A stretch of DNA of 64,000 nucleotides, taken from assembly GCA_029717555.1 (NCBI GenBank), contig JAMDHS010000065.1, forward strand, positions 56,637 through 120,636, in the 5' to 3' direction. Below, one piece after another: positions 23,718 to 34,500 of this stretch. The notes beneath the pieces were generated by a model. The model was not told the origin of the DNA. It saw only the letters and a program-made list of their open reading frames with translations, and made no database searches. The position numbers and the translations under genes are program-made. Numbering within the stretch: position 1 is the stretch's first letter; the number at the start of each line of letters is the position of its first letter. The stretch comes from Peribolospora baueri. Lineage: Eukaryota > Basidiomycota > Peribolosporomycetes > Peribolosporales > Peribolosporaceae.

Positions 23718-26428
23718 CTTCAAACGAAACCCGAGTCGCTCAAGTCAAAAGTCGGAACGGAGTGGGGGTCAAGCGACCGAGGGGCGGGAGACGGAAGGAG
23801 AGACGGGCAGAAGGGGGACGCCGCTGAGAAAAGGCAAGGTGTGTGAGGAGGGGCCGCCGGACGGAGAAGGAGCGGTGGCGGCAGCGGATGCTGGAGTTGG
23901 GGAGATAAGAGATGGAGACGTGCGTGCAAATGGATGCGGGAACGAGTGGTGTAGTTCGAGTGCAAGAGGATGATGGGATGGGAGTGATGTGATGATGATG
24001 GGATTGGTCTGATCGAGAAGCCGCCTTGCCTGGCTGGGGCGACAACGGCCGGCTGATGTGGCTGGCTCTCTGACGGCACCTGCGCCGCCCGACGTACGGC
24101 GGGCTGCTTGCTTGGCTTAGGGGCGCAGCGGGCGTGCGCGAGACGGCCGTCAGCACGCCCACTGCGCGTGCGGGGTAACCCTACTTGGGAGCGCCAGCGC
24201 CGCCTGGACGAGCGCAGCGACGAGGGCGAAACATCATACAGGATGTGTGATTTTAGCTCTGATGCTGGTCATGTTGTGTGTGTCGAGCAATGCGTTTGCG
24301 GGAGGAAGCATGGCGCCCGTCAGTGGCTCGCTTGCGACATGCTGCATTGCTCAGAGGCTGCCCGAGTCAACCCCTGGTCGCGAATCGGGTAGATCATCGC
24401 GGACGGCTAGTCGAGGCGGCGTCGCGGCGCATTATATGCAGGTGCGTGGGTGGGTGTCGGTTCCTCTTTGGATCCCATATCCTTCCACCAGGCAGCATTG
24501 AAAACCGTACCTGCGATGAGCATGCCCAACTTTCGAGAGTTGCCCAAACTAGGAGGCCCCAAGCTTTGGACCCCGACCTTCCGCAAGCTGTGGGCGATGA
24601 TTCCCGCTACAGGCACATTATAGATATGCCAAGCCAATGAATTGTCCATCGGTGATATGTTTGCGACGGCGACCCTGACTCGAGTTGGGCCTGTCTTTTT
24701 GACCTCGGGCCTGCATATATGGAAGCCATGAACACAGTGAACACAAAAACGTCAGTGGGGCCGACATGCTTCCCCTGCCCCGTACAAGTCCGCCAAGCAA
24801 CCGGGGCCCAATGCCAGGACAGAAGCAAATGGTGGACCCTCATTCACATTGTTTTAAGCCGTGCCTGCGTGGATGAAATGGCTTTCTGCCGACGTCCAAC
24901 TGGGAGACATGGGCTGGTTCGACAGGGGCCAAGAAACTCCGCTCCGGACGCACGCACCGCCTTCATCATGTCCTTTTTTGACAACACAACGACTTGGCAC
25001 GACGCCGTTGCAGGCAGATACTCGCCCAAGGGACCACTTAATGATTCCCACAAGGAGGACAAATGGAAGAAGGTCGCCGTCTTGGGCAGGCCATGATGCT
25101 CATTCCATTGCGGGCCGTGACGAGGAAATCGGGCGGCATGCGGGTGAAGGAGAGACACCTCTCTTTTCTTTGGATCTCCCCTCCCTCTCGTTTTTCCTTT
25201 TCCTTTCTTGCCTCCGACGCCAGCGCAAGCGACCCGAAGCTGGCCTCGCTCACAGTCAAGCATAGGATACAGGTAACATACAGCGCCAGCAACGGTTGGA
25301 AGCTGCCGCGTCTCCACCGTCTCGTCCCGAGCCCGAGCCGGCGCCCGCCGTCACCCCAAGTGTGCGCGCATACCTTTGTTAAACTTAGCAGAGCCAGCTA
25401 GAGGCGAGGGGAAACGCGGAGGCGAGCTAGGCGGATGGAAATGAATCCGGCGTGAGGGGGCCGGACGGACGAGATGGTGGAGTTAGTTGTCGTCGTCGGC
25501 GGCGTCCATGAGCGACGGGTCGGAGTATGTTGTGCAGAGGGATGGACTGCGAGGTCGCGAACACGTACGTCCGTACGTGTACATACACACCTACCTACAT
25601 ACTTTAGAGGCGTCGGCGGCAGCAAAGCGGCGGACCGAAGAGGGTCGAGGAAGGTGCGGAAGGGTCCGAGGCACGTAAGGGCGCTAGGCGACGGCGCGCA
25701 GTGGGGTGGATTTGTTTGTACATAGCGAGGACGGGTGGGCAAGCAAGGCGAGGCGAGCAAGATGACGGGGACTCGATTATCCGGATGTTCCCCGCCCACG
25801 CCGTCGGCGTGGTGGAGCGCGGGGGCGAGGTGAGCAGGCGTCGGCGCGGGGCGGAGCGAGTTGAGTTGACTAGATCGAGGGATGGTCTCGGAGACCGGAA
25901 GTGGAAGGAGGGTTAAGTGGCACGCCGTGGCCGGCTCGCGCGGGAGGGATGGCGGCGACCAGCCAACAAGGGCGAGGCCGATGTCGCGTTGTTTGAGTCG
26001 AGCCTACTCCAGTCAGTCCGGTCAGTCCAGTCCAGTCCAGTCCAGTCCATTCCGTTCCATTAAGCCAAGACAAGTCAAGTCAAAGTCAAAGTCGACTTAA
26101 CCTCGACTCGGCCTCTTTCTCCCTTCCAGCGGTCGTTCGATCGAAAGATCCTCACCTCTCCAGAACGCCCGGGCCGACTCGCCCTCGCCCTCGTCTCGGT
26201 ATTCGGTGCTGCCCCAGGCTCGTCGGGCGAGGCGTCAGACAGCCGCCAGACACTTTCGAAGAGCGCATGCATTTCCTTCCTTCGCTGGCCTTCCTCTTTA
26301 ACTCCCTTCCACCATCTCATCCCCCTCCCTCCCTCCCTCTTTCCTTCATCCCCTCTTCCCGTCCCCGTCTCCCAAACAAGGGCCCCCTATCCCACCGAGC
26401 GTCTCTCACTCCCCCGCGCTCCCCCACA
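23718..26428. other. Long gene-free region between vma3 and an SDR gene
   Basis: About 2.7 kb between divergent starts. The centre (24235-25310) looks less GC rich than the flanks and contains gcattatatgc (24429) and gcatatatgg (24711). An inverted repeat cacgtacg-tc-cgtacgtg lies at about 25563-25580, and short aguccag-like tandem repeats (cagtccagtcc) at 26020-26050. Open frames such as 24844-25317 on the minus strand show no recognisable domain. It could contain two promoters plus a decayed element or an orphan gene; I cannot support a gene. Confidence 0.4.
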
Positions 26429-28126
26429 ATGTTCTCCGTCTCCGCCACTCGCCTCGCCTCGGCCTCGTCCACCATCGCCCGCCGCTCCGTCGGTGCCGCC
26501 TCTCGCCGTCTCAACGTCGCCCCCCGGCCATCCTTCTCGCCCATCGCTGCCGCCTCTTCCTTCGGCCAGCTCCGCGCCATCTCTACCACCCCTCCGTCCG
26601 AGGATGTCGAGAAGCCCAGCCACGCCAGCATCGACGAGCACGTCATCCCCTACCCAGAGGTGAGCCGCTCCCTCCGTTCTTACGAGCCTCTCAAGCTCGC
26701 TTTTTTGAACCCCGTCGACGGACAGCTGGTCTTCTTCTTGACAACACCGCTTAATGATCCGCAACCCGCCCCGGCCCTTTTTCTGACGCCTTTCAGGACC
26801 ACGAGCGCGACCCCAATGACATTGGACACCGGACCATCGGCGCTGGCGTCGGTCGCCACACCCAGCGCACCCTTGCAAGCCTGTCCATGGTGAGCCGTCG
26901 AGATGCGTCGTGGCCGGCGGCTTTGGAGTACTTGGTCTGACCCATCCGTCCCTCGTCCCTTGCAGGAAGGTAAAGTCTGCGTCGTCACCGGTGCCGCCCG
27001 CGGCCTGGGTAACCTGATCGCACGGACGTTCGTCGAGTCAGGCAGCAATGCCGTCGCCGTGGTGGACCTCAACGCGGACGATGCACGCACCGCCGCCAAG
27101 GACCTCACCGACTGGTTCGAGCAGCACGGAGAGGCGAAGCCTGGCGAGATCCTGGCGGAGGGGTATGGGTGCGACGTTAGTGACGAGACGGCAGTTCAGA
27201 GGACTTTCGACGATATTGTCAAGCGGTCAGTCTTCGTCGCCGGTTTATTTTTTTTTCGCACGCCAACAGGATGGCTCATGTCGTTCTGCTTACCCCGCGT
27301 CCAGATTCGGTCGCATCGACGTCCTCGTCAACTCGGCCGGTATCGTCGAGAACTTCCCCGCCACGCAGTATCCGACGCACAAGATCCAGAAGCTGTGGGA
27401 CATCAACGTCAACGGCTCGTTCTTCACGTGAGTACACCTGGGACGATGTGTGATGTTGCACTGGCCGAATCCGACATCTGACAGGCCTTTTTTTCGTTTT
27501 CCCCTTCCCTATAGCGCACGCGAGGCCGCAAAGCACATGATGAACACGGACATCAAAGGCTCGATCGTGCTTGTCGGCAGCATGAGCGCCGGCATCGTCA
27601 ACATCCCGCAACCACAGACGCCTTACAACGCCTCCAAGGCGGCCGTGCGCCATATGGCTTCCTCGCTCGCTGTCGAGTGGGCCAAGGACGGCATTCGCGT
27701 CAACTGCCTCAGCCCCGGTTACATGCTCACCAGCTTGACCCGCACCATCTTGGAAAGTAACCCGGCCGGTAAGGAGCTCAAGGACACTTGGGAAAACCGT
27801 AAGTGTACGAGACGAGACGTGTGCGGTGGAGGTCGTAAACTTCCCCCGTTCGGCCCTGCTCGCTGGCCAGACACTTACGAGTTTCCTTCGTCGCGCTCCT
27901 GTCGTACAGTTACCCCAATGGGCCGGATGGGCGTGCCCGAGGACCTCAAGGGAGCCGTCATCTTCCTGGCGTCTGACGCGAGCAGCTTCTGTACCGGAGT
28001 CGACCTCAAGGTCGACGGTGGTTACACCTTGTAAGTCTTCCGCGTCAGCCATGCATATCCCTGCCGACGTCCGCCGCTGACAACGCTGTGTGGGCCCTTT
28101 GCTCTTATCAACTTGTCAGGACCTAA
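26429..28126 (+). CDS. Mitochondrial-type SDR, polyol (arabinitol/mannitol) dehydrogenase-like
   Basis: Seven exons: 26429-26659, 26797-26889, 26966-27225, 27305-27427, 27515-27798, 27910-28030, 28120-28126; about 372 residues. The first 50 residues are rich in Arg, Ser and Ala with almost no acids (MFSVSATRLASASSTIARRS), a probable mitochondrial presequence that classical 250-residue SDRs lack. The catalytic part shows VCVVTGAARGLGN (cofactor), NSAGI, a GSMSAGI serine region, YNASKAA (active site) and the C-terminal block GRMGVPEDLKGAVIFLASDA, ending in VDGGYTLT. The pattern, with LSPGYMLT after the active site, is like fungal D-arabinitol 2-dehydrogenase and NADP-mannitol dehydrogenase relatives; substrate assignment is inference. 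The final exon contributes only a base, Thr and the stop. Confidence 0.9.
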
Positions 28127-29132
28127 TTCAACGACCAGCCGGTCGTCCTCGTTCCATTTGAACACGTCGTGCCTTTCTGCGTCGTATCGTAACGGACAGT
28201 GCGCTCTTCTCCTTCCCACTCGCCACCACAGACAGGTGTGCGTGTCCTCCTATAGATGTTGATGTTTCGCCAGTCTCAACCGCACCTTCAATTCTTGCTT
28301 AGTACGGTAACCCCGCTCTGGTCTCTCCTACCCGGCCTCTCGTCCTCGCACCGACATTTGCACGTCTCTCGTCATTTAATCCGCCGTCACCTCGTTCCAA
28401 AACCCGCACCTCCTCCTTCCTTCGTTCCGACTCGTGTTCTTCGGTTCCCGTGCTCGCTCATTCGTTCGTTCGCTTTGGGGCTTGTGCTTGGGGTCTTGGG
28501 CGTAGGGTGTCCATCTATCTGTCTACTCTATTGGCATTTTTGTTGTTGTGGCTTTTGGGGTTCTCTGGCAATGAATCAATCGTTTGCTCGTGTGTGTGAG
28601 GGCCTAGCTAGGCGTGGGCGAGCTTTCTTTTTGGTCGAGATGGAAGCGTTCGAAGACGTGTCGTCCATCGTCTTTACGAATGCGCAGGAGAAGATAGGCG
28701 TTGATCAGTGCCGAAGCTCGCCACTCGAATGATGTGTTCAAGCCCTGCCTTCTGTATCCTCATGCGACATGAAGACGAGGCCACCGACGACGGTATCATC
28801 AGGACCATCATATTGGGCTCGACACATGTTGCAATGAGAACGATCGTAAAACCGTCACCATGTCATGATGCGTCCACCGCCTCGACGCATCCGGCCAGAT
28901 GGAAGCGGACGCGGGAACGGAAGAAGGTGGCACGTGGGAATGACGTATATGTATCGTATCGGGGGCTGTGAAGGGGACGTTCGATCAACGAGGTTCGCCC
29001 AAAATTTCTCTCCCCCATCCTCCTTCCCATCTCCCATACCCAGTTCGTCCCATCTCGTTCGTTCCTCTACCATCCCATCCCATCCCATCCCAACCATCTT
29101 TTCCCAACAAACGTCCAATCAATCAACCAACC
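28127..29132. other. Intergenic region upstream of the Vip1-like gene
   Basis: About 1 kb with the 3' flank of the SDR gene and the promoter of the RRM gene. A run of catcccatcc repeats lies at 29067-29092, just before the start. No gene or RNA signature was seen; the longest open frame (28256-28732) is composition-driven. Confidence 0.5.
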
Positions 29133-30693
29133 ATGTCTTCTTCCTCCGCGCCCCTCCAACCCAAGACCGAGCCCGTCGTCTCCGGCAACCCCACGGGTGG
29201 CCCTACCGTCGTGGAGGTGACCGGCCTCGCTAAGACGACGACGAAGGAGAAATTGGACGAGTTTTTCTCGTTTTGTGGAGAGTGAGCGTTTTGTGCTTCT
29301 TTTTTTTTTGGATGTGGTCTGTCCCGCCTCATGCGTGGCGATGTGCTGTGCCCGGATGGCGCTCCGTGGCGTGCAAGTCAGATGATGACTGACGGTTCTG
29401 GGCTACCTACCTACCTACCCACCCTTGCATCCTTGCGACAATCAGGATCAAGGAGATCGACCTCAAGCCAGATGGCGATCACCAGAAGGCTGAGATCAAG
29501 TTTGTAAAGGGTGAGCGAGCGCCGCCGTGCTTCCCGCAACGCTGTATAGATTCGCTTCCCCAAACGCTGTATAGTTCGCAACTGACCGCTGACTGACTCG
29601 CCTTGCAACGCCAGAGTCTGCCGCTTCCACGGCTGAGATGCTCAACGGAGGCGCGCTAGAAGGCGAGACCCTTCGTGTCAAGTCCCTTTCGTCTCAGTCC
29701 GCCACCGCTCAACCCCATGTGGCATCCGAGGGTGACAAGGTCGGTCAGGAGGAGAAGCCTAGGTCGGCGATCGTTGCTGAGTACCGTGAGTACGTCTAAG
29801 CTTGACGCCCAATACGAAAGCCGGACGTCTCAGCTTGACGCCCGATACGAAAGCCGGAATGTCTGATCCAAATCGTTTTCTTGCGTCTAACAGTCGCTCA
29901 CGGCTACAAGCTGAGCGACGACGTCGTTCAGCGCGCCATCGACCTGGATGGTGAGTCCTGGCTTCCCAGCGGCCCCTTCGAACCAAATTCTCACCCGTCC
30001 GCTTCCCTTGCCTCGCCTCTTCTAGCCAAGTATGGCCTCTCGCACCGCTTCACGGCCTACCTGCGTTCCATCGACCGTACTCTCGGCGAGAAGCTGGCCC
30101 GGCACGACACGACCACCGCGGCCAAGCCCTCTGGCGCAGCGGCTGCCGCGACGACGACGGAGAAGGACGCTTCCAAGGCGGCTGCTCCCTCTGGCCCGGC
30201 CGGCGAGGGCCCTACCACGACCACCCAGGTGCCTGGAGGCGCCGATACCGCTCAGCAGCCCAGCTTGGCGCGTCAAGTGCAGGAGCGCGCCAACACCTTC
30301 CTTGAGAGCCCGCAGGTGAAGAGCAAGGCTGATTTCTTGTGGGCGAGGGGTAATGAGGTGAGTTTTGGTCGATTGCTTACAGAAAATTCCAGCCGTTTTC
30401 CGAGGGGAAGGAACACATCGCTGACTGACCGACCGATCCGCTCGTCGACGTGCCATTCGCAGTACTACAACAAGGCCGCTCACCACCCCAGGATCTCTGA
30501 GCTGTACAGCAAGATGTCGAAGACCGTCATGGACATCCACGAGGAGGCTCGCCGCATCGCTGTGAGTGTCCGATTCAGCTGGTCGTTTCCTTGCTGTGCG
30601 GATCAAGGCCTCACTCAAGAGCTGGGTGCTGATTACGGACGTGATTGTTTCCAGGATGAGAAGAAGACTTCTGCTGCTGCCAAGACGACTTGA
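29133..30693 (+). CDS. vip1: Vip1-like RRM protein
   Basis: Seven exons: 29133-29281, 29446-29510, 29615-29785, 29894-29950, 30026-30357, 30463-30561, 30655-30693; about 303 residues. An RRM occupies roughly residues 23-100 (VVEVTGLAKTTTKEKLDEFF, then EIDLKPDGDHQKAEIKF). After a short linker comes a conserved region with AEYLAHGYKLSDDVVQRAID and KYGLSHRFTAYLRSIDRTLG, and near the C-terminus KADFLWARGNEYYNKAAHHP. This order matches fungal Vip1 and the plant ACD11-binding-partner family (family knowledge); molecular role unclear, likely RNA or stress related. The middle (residues 165-225) is Ala/Thr/Lys rich. All splice junctions close in frame. Intron 3 carries a duplicated segment of about 30 bases. 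Confidence 0.9.
29786..29893 (+). repeat. Direct repeat inside intron 3 of the Vip1-like gene
   Basis: Two copies of agcttgacgccc[a/g]atacgaaagccgga lie in tandem at about 29799-29857, differing at one or two bases. They make up most of this 108-nt intron. The previous intron similarly holds aacgctgtatag twice (29538-29574). Confidence 0.75.
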
Positions 30694-31534
30694 AGAGCGC
30701 AAACATTCTCCCTTATATCTTCTCTCCGTCGTCTCCGCCAGTCGGACCGTGGGTCCTGCGTGCTCCCTCTTCGCCCTGTCCGCCGCGTTCTCAAAGGTAC
30801 ACACGATCGCCTCTTATCCCGCCTCATCTCCCGTCGTCTGTAATATTATGAAATTTGCTAGCCAAGGACCACACCGTCGTCCCGCCAGTCGGACCGTGGG
30901 TCCTGCGTGCTACCTCTTCGCCCTGTCCGCCGCGTTCTCGAAGGTGCACACGATCGCCTCTTATCCGCCCCATCCTCCGTCGTTCTGTCGTCTTCAGTAT
31001 TATGAAATTGCTAGCCCAATGCAGAGTTTCCGACGTGCGCGCCCGTTTTCACAGCGTTCTTATCAATTTTCATAGTTGGCAAAAATATGACTCGGATTTT
31101 CCATGATTAATTCAATTTCACGATTCGACGGTAATACGTTTGTTTCCTTTCTTTCGATGGGCCATGAATGTGTAAGCTCGCCTCGTCACGGTTCGAAGGA
31201 GAGAGAGAGCATCTGACCCGCGCGTGTCCGGCTATGAGCGCGTATGTGTGCAGTCGCCGAAACCTTCCATCGGAACTTAATTAACGTTGCTTTGCTCGGA
31301 CCCCCAACCGCTGTCGGCAATTTTCCCGCCCATCCATCCATCCCGCTTCGCCACCATCGACCGTCATCCCCGTCTTCTCTTTCGTGTTCTGCGTTTGATA
31401 CACACCGCTCCCGACCCCGGCGCTCGTCCTATCCTTTCGTTTCATTCGTTTCTTTTTTTATTGCAAACAGGTACAACAGAAAGGAAAAGATAAGGGATCG
31501 CGCGAGGGAACAAGGAGCGACATTGGACGCGGAA
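30694..31534. other. Intergenic region with a tandem duplication
   Basis: The left part (30737-31018) is filled by two diverged copies of a 147-bp unit, listed separately. The rest (31020-31534) is the upstream flank of the mosaic-protein gene, with no clear promoter element. No gene seen. Confidence 0.5.
30737..31018. repeat. 147-bp tandem duplication
   Basis: A unit beginning gccagtcggaccgtgggtcc at 30737 is repeated from 30884. The copies share long identical blocks (cgccctgtccgccgcgttct, cacacgatcgcctcttatcc, tattatgaaatt, gctagcc) with scattered substitutions and small indels. The first copy lies just after the stop of the Vip1-like gene and may form part of its 3' UTR. Confidence 0.9.
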
Positions 31535-34500
31535 ATGACCGACCTGCCGATCTTACAAGGCCCCATTATGAGCCTGGAGCGCGTCCTGAGCTACTTTCCC
31601 GATCTCGATGCTGTCGACCCGCACTTCTTCAAGCAGCCAAAGGTGAGGCAATGTGTGTTCGTTTGCGAGTCGGAGAGTCTTCTCCCTCCACTTGGTCGGC
31701 TCGGCCCGGCGCTGCCGCTCATTTGGCTCTCGTTTCTCGCTTTCCCTTTTCCCAATCCAGGGTGCAGCCGGCGCGTACATATATTCCATGACGAAGCAAA
31801 AGGCGGTATACGAGGTTGTGGAAGGGCGCATTAAGGCTGAGGACGGGTACGGATTTGTGTAGGTGACCGAAACATGTCTTGCCTGGCCTGTCCCATCCCT
31901 CTTCTGAAGTGCGAGCGCTCTTTTGCTTATCTGCGTCGCCGTCATGCCGCTCTGCAGACGAGTGCATCGGTGTCTCTTGCGCTTCAATCCGAAGAAGGAC
32001 ATGAATCTGGTCGGTTGGGGTGATAGTACCACCGGCATCCTGGATGCCGAAATGCTCGCCGCTCTCTCCTTTCTACTTCAGCTGGCTCGCGATAGGAAGA
32101 TCTTTATTCCAGTCGACCGCCGCATGCCCATCGGTCGTGCCCGCCAGGTCGCAGAGGAGCAGAAAGCCAGGGATGCCGTTCTTCAACATGTTCGACGCAA
32201 GGTAGGGAATGTCGGCAATACGGGACCTTCCTCGACGGATTCCACCTCTTCGGTCGAATCTTCTTCCTGTCGACCCAGTCATCAAGAAGACAACGACGAC
32301 ACGAACGACGTTGACGCATATCTCGCCAGCATCGCTCAGAACACTGATCAAGGAAGCCTCGATGCGATGCAAACATCCTCGAAGCAAGCCGTTAGTGAAA
32401 ATGCCGTTACGGCGGCGAGCTCAGCGCCGATAGATTTGACCGGTCCTAGCTCGCCTGAGGTACGCTCGCGCACGCATACAGCCTCATCCGGCCAATTACT
32501 CCAGTCCCCAGGAGCGACCACCCATCCCCGTCTTAGGAGTGATGCGTACATAGCTATACAAAGGCTTAAGGCAGTCACTATGAGTTCACCTTCGGCCGCC
32601 ACCCAATCCCGCCCGACTGCTGCAGAGGCGCAGAATGGAGTCGAATCGCGGCATGATCGCCAATCCATGGACGGACGCCGCGATGCAGGCGAACGTGCAG
32701 ATCGAACCTCAGAACACAGCCCTCGGCTTTCAACCGCAAGGGCATCGGATCCTCGCCCACCTGCAAATGTATCGGATCCCCACTCAACCGCAAAGGCATC
32801 AGATCTTCGCTCACCTGCAAAGGTATCGGATCCTCACTTACCTGCAAAGGTATCGGATCCTCACTTACCTGCAAAGGTATCGGATCCCCACTTACCTGCA
32901 AAAGTATCGGATCCTCACTTACCTGCAAAGGTATCGGATTCCCACTTACCTGCAAAGGCATCGGATCCTCACTCACCTGCAAAGGTGTCGGATCCTCACT
33001 CAACTGCAAAGGCATCGGATCCTCACTCAGCCGCAAAGGCATCCGATTCCCACCCTTTACCTCCATCAAACCGCCCTCACGCGGAGGGTCCCATTTTCAC
33101 GGGCCCTTTCAACGACCGTGAAACCGTAGTGTGGTGCCTCCGGTACCTCAAAGCGTCTATTTCTGAAGAACCGGTCAAGGACTTGCAAGACTATCTCAGA
33201 GTGATGAAGCTCAACAAGCTGGAGGACCTTATCGAAACCGAGAGGGGGTGGTACAACGGGAAGAGGGCATGGAGGTGCGCGAACTCGGATTGGGAAAAGG
33301 CCCTCTGTTTCTGTCCGTCATTGACTCATTTCCGCTTTGATGGCTCCTGATGGCACTGAAGGTCCTTTCTCAAAGTCTATCCCGGTAAAGAAGCGAAGGG
33401 AGATTCTGACGTCAGCCCGTCCGAGTCGCAGTCCAACGCTTGTCTTTATGCCATCTATCTGCTTTATCGGGACGGTTTCTGGAACTCTTATCTGGCCCGC
33501 AGGAAGGATGCGTGAGTCGGTCGCCTCACCCTCTTCATGTGGTTCGTTGAGCGTCAAAACGTGTTCATCGCTCCAGCGTCTCTCCTCCTCCTTCGATATG
33601 CACAGAGAGCAGAAGAGGGGCAGCCTGGAGAACCGTCTGGCCCCTACCGCCGCGCGCAGCAGGCCTCCCATATCGTCCAGCGACAAGGACGCCAATGCGA
33701 CGGACAAGCAGCCCTCTTCGCCTTCTGAAAGCTCCTCCCGAACCCTGGTCTTCTATCCTCCAGTCAGGGACCGTCAGAACGTATTGTCTTTGGCCGGTGC
33801 GGACGGTGCCAAGACCAAGACTCCTTTGATCGACCTGGCTCAGTACTTCCTCGTCCAGCTTAACCAGTCTATGCTCGATTGGTTCGCGACGGCGGAGGGT
33901 ATCCTGGACGGTCGTAGGTGCTGGAGGTGGGTAGTGAGAGTTTGGTATATGCTTCCGGTACGGGCCGGCCGCTGGCTGATCTTCCCTATTGTGCTGCTCC
34001 TAGATCTTTCGTCACAGTATATGCCGACGTTAGTGAGTTGGCAGAGATTTTATACCGCTTCTTCCACACTCGACGCAGTTCGTTGAAGGTTTTGTTTTCG
34101 TCTCCATTGTATCAGGCACTAATGGTGACAGCTTCCGGTCAGCTCGGGAAGCGGAGGAGAACGCAGCACTGGTAGCTTTGATCCTTCTCTTGCGTAAAGG
34201 CAGAGGCCAAGAACTTGCATTTTCTTGCAGCGAGCCTCAGATGCACCGTACCGAGCGCTTCAGGTGTGTCCACGTCTGCTCTGCTTCTCCATTGTCTGGT
34301 GAGGCGGGGAAGGGCTAACCATGCGTTCAAACGGATATTTTTAAATGCGTGCGGCGTCAATGGTAGGGCGCGGCTGGAGGAAGACACGTCGGTATCCATC
34401 CTCGAGGGATATCGCGCACCGCAAGTGTCGGAGGTGTTCATTAGCGGATTTCCCCATATTTCCTTCAAGGATAAAGTCTCTGACCTGATCCAGCGTTACG

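Noticed and set aside
24844-25317. Minus-strand 157-codon frame as an orphan gene
   Set aside because: No recognisable motif, no splice-consistent extension; left as an open question in the gene-free region.
32578-33129. Alternative open frames across the minisatellite, on both strands
   Set aside because: A 27-bp repeat keeps every frame open; only the frame joined to the flanking exons continues into the modules and RRMs.
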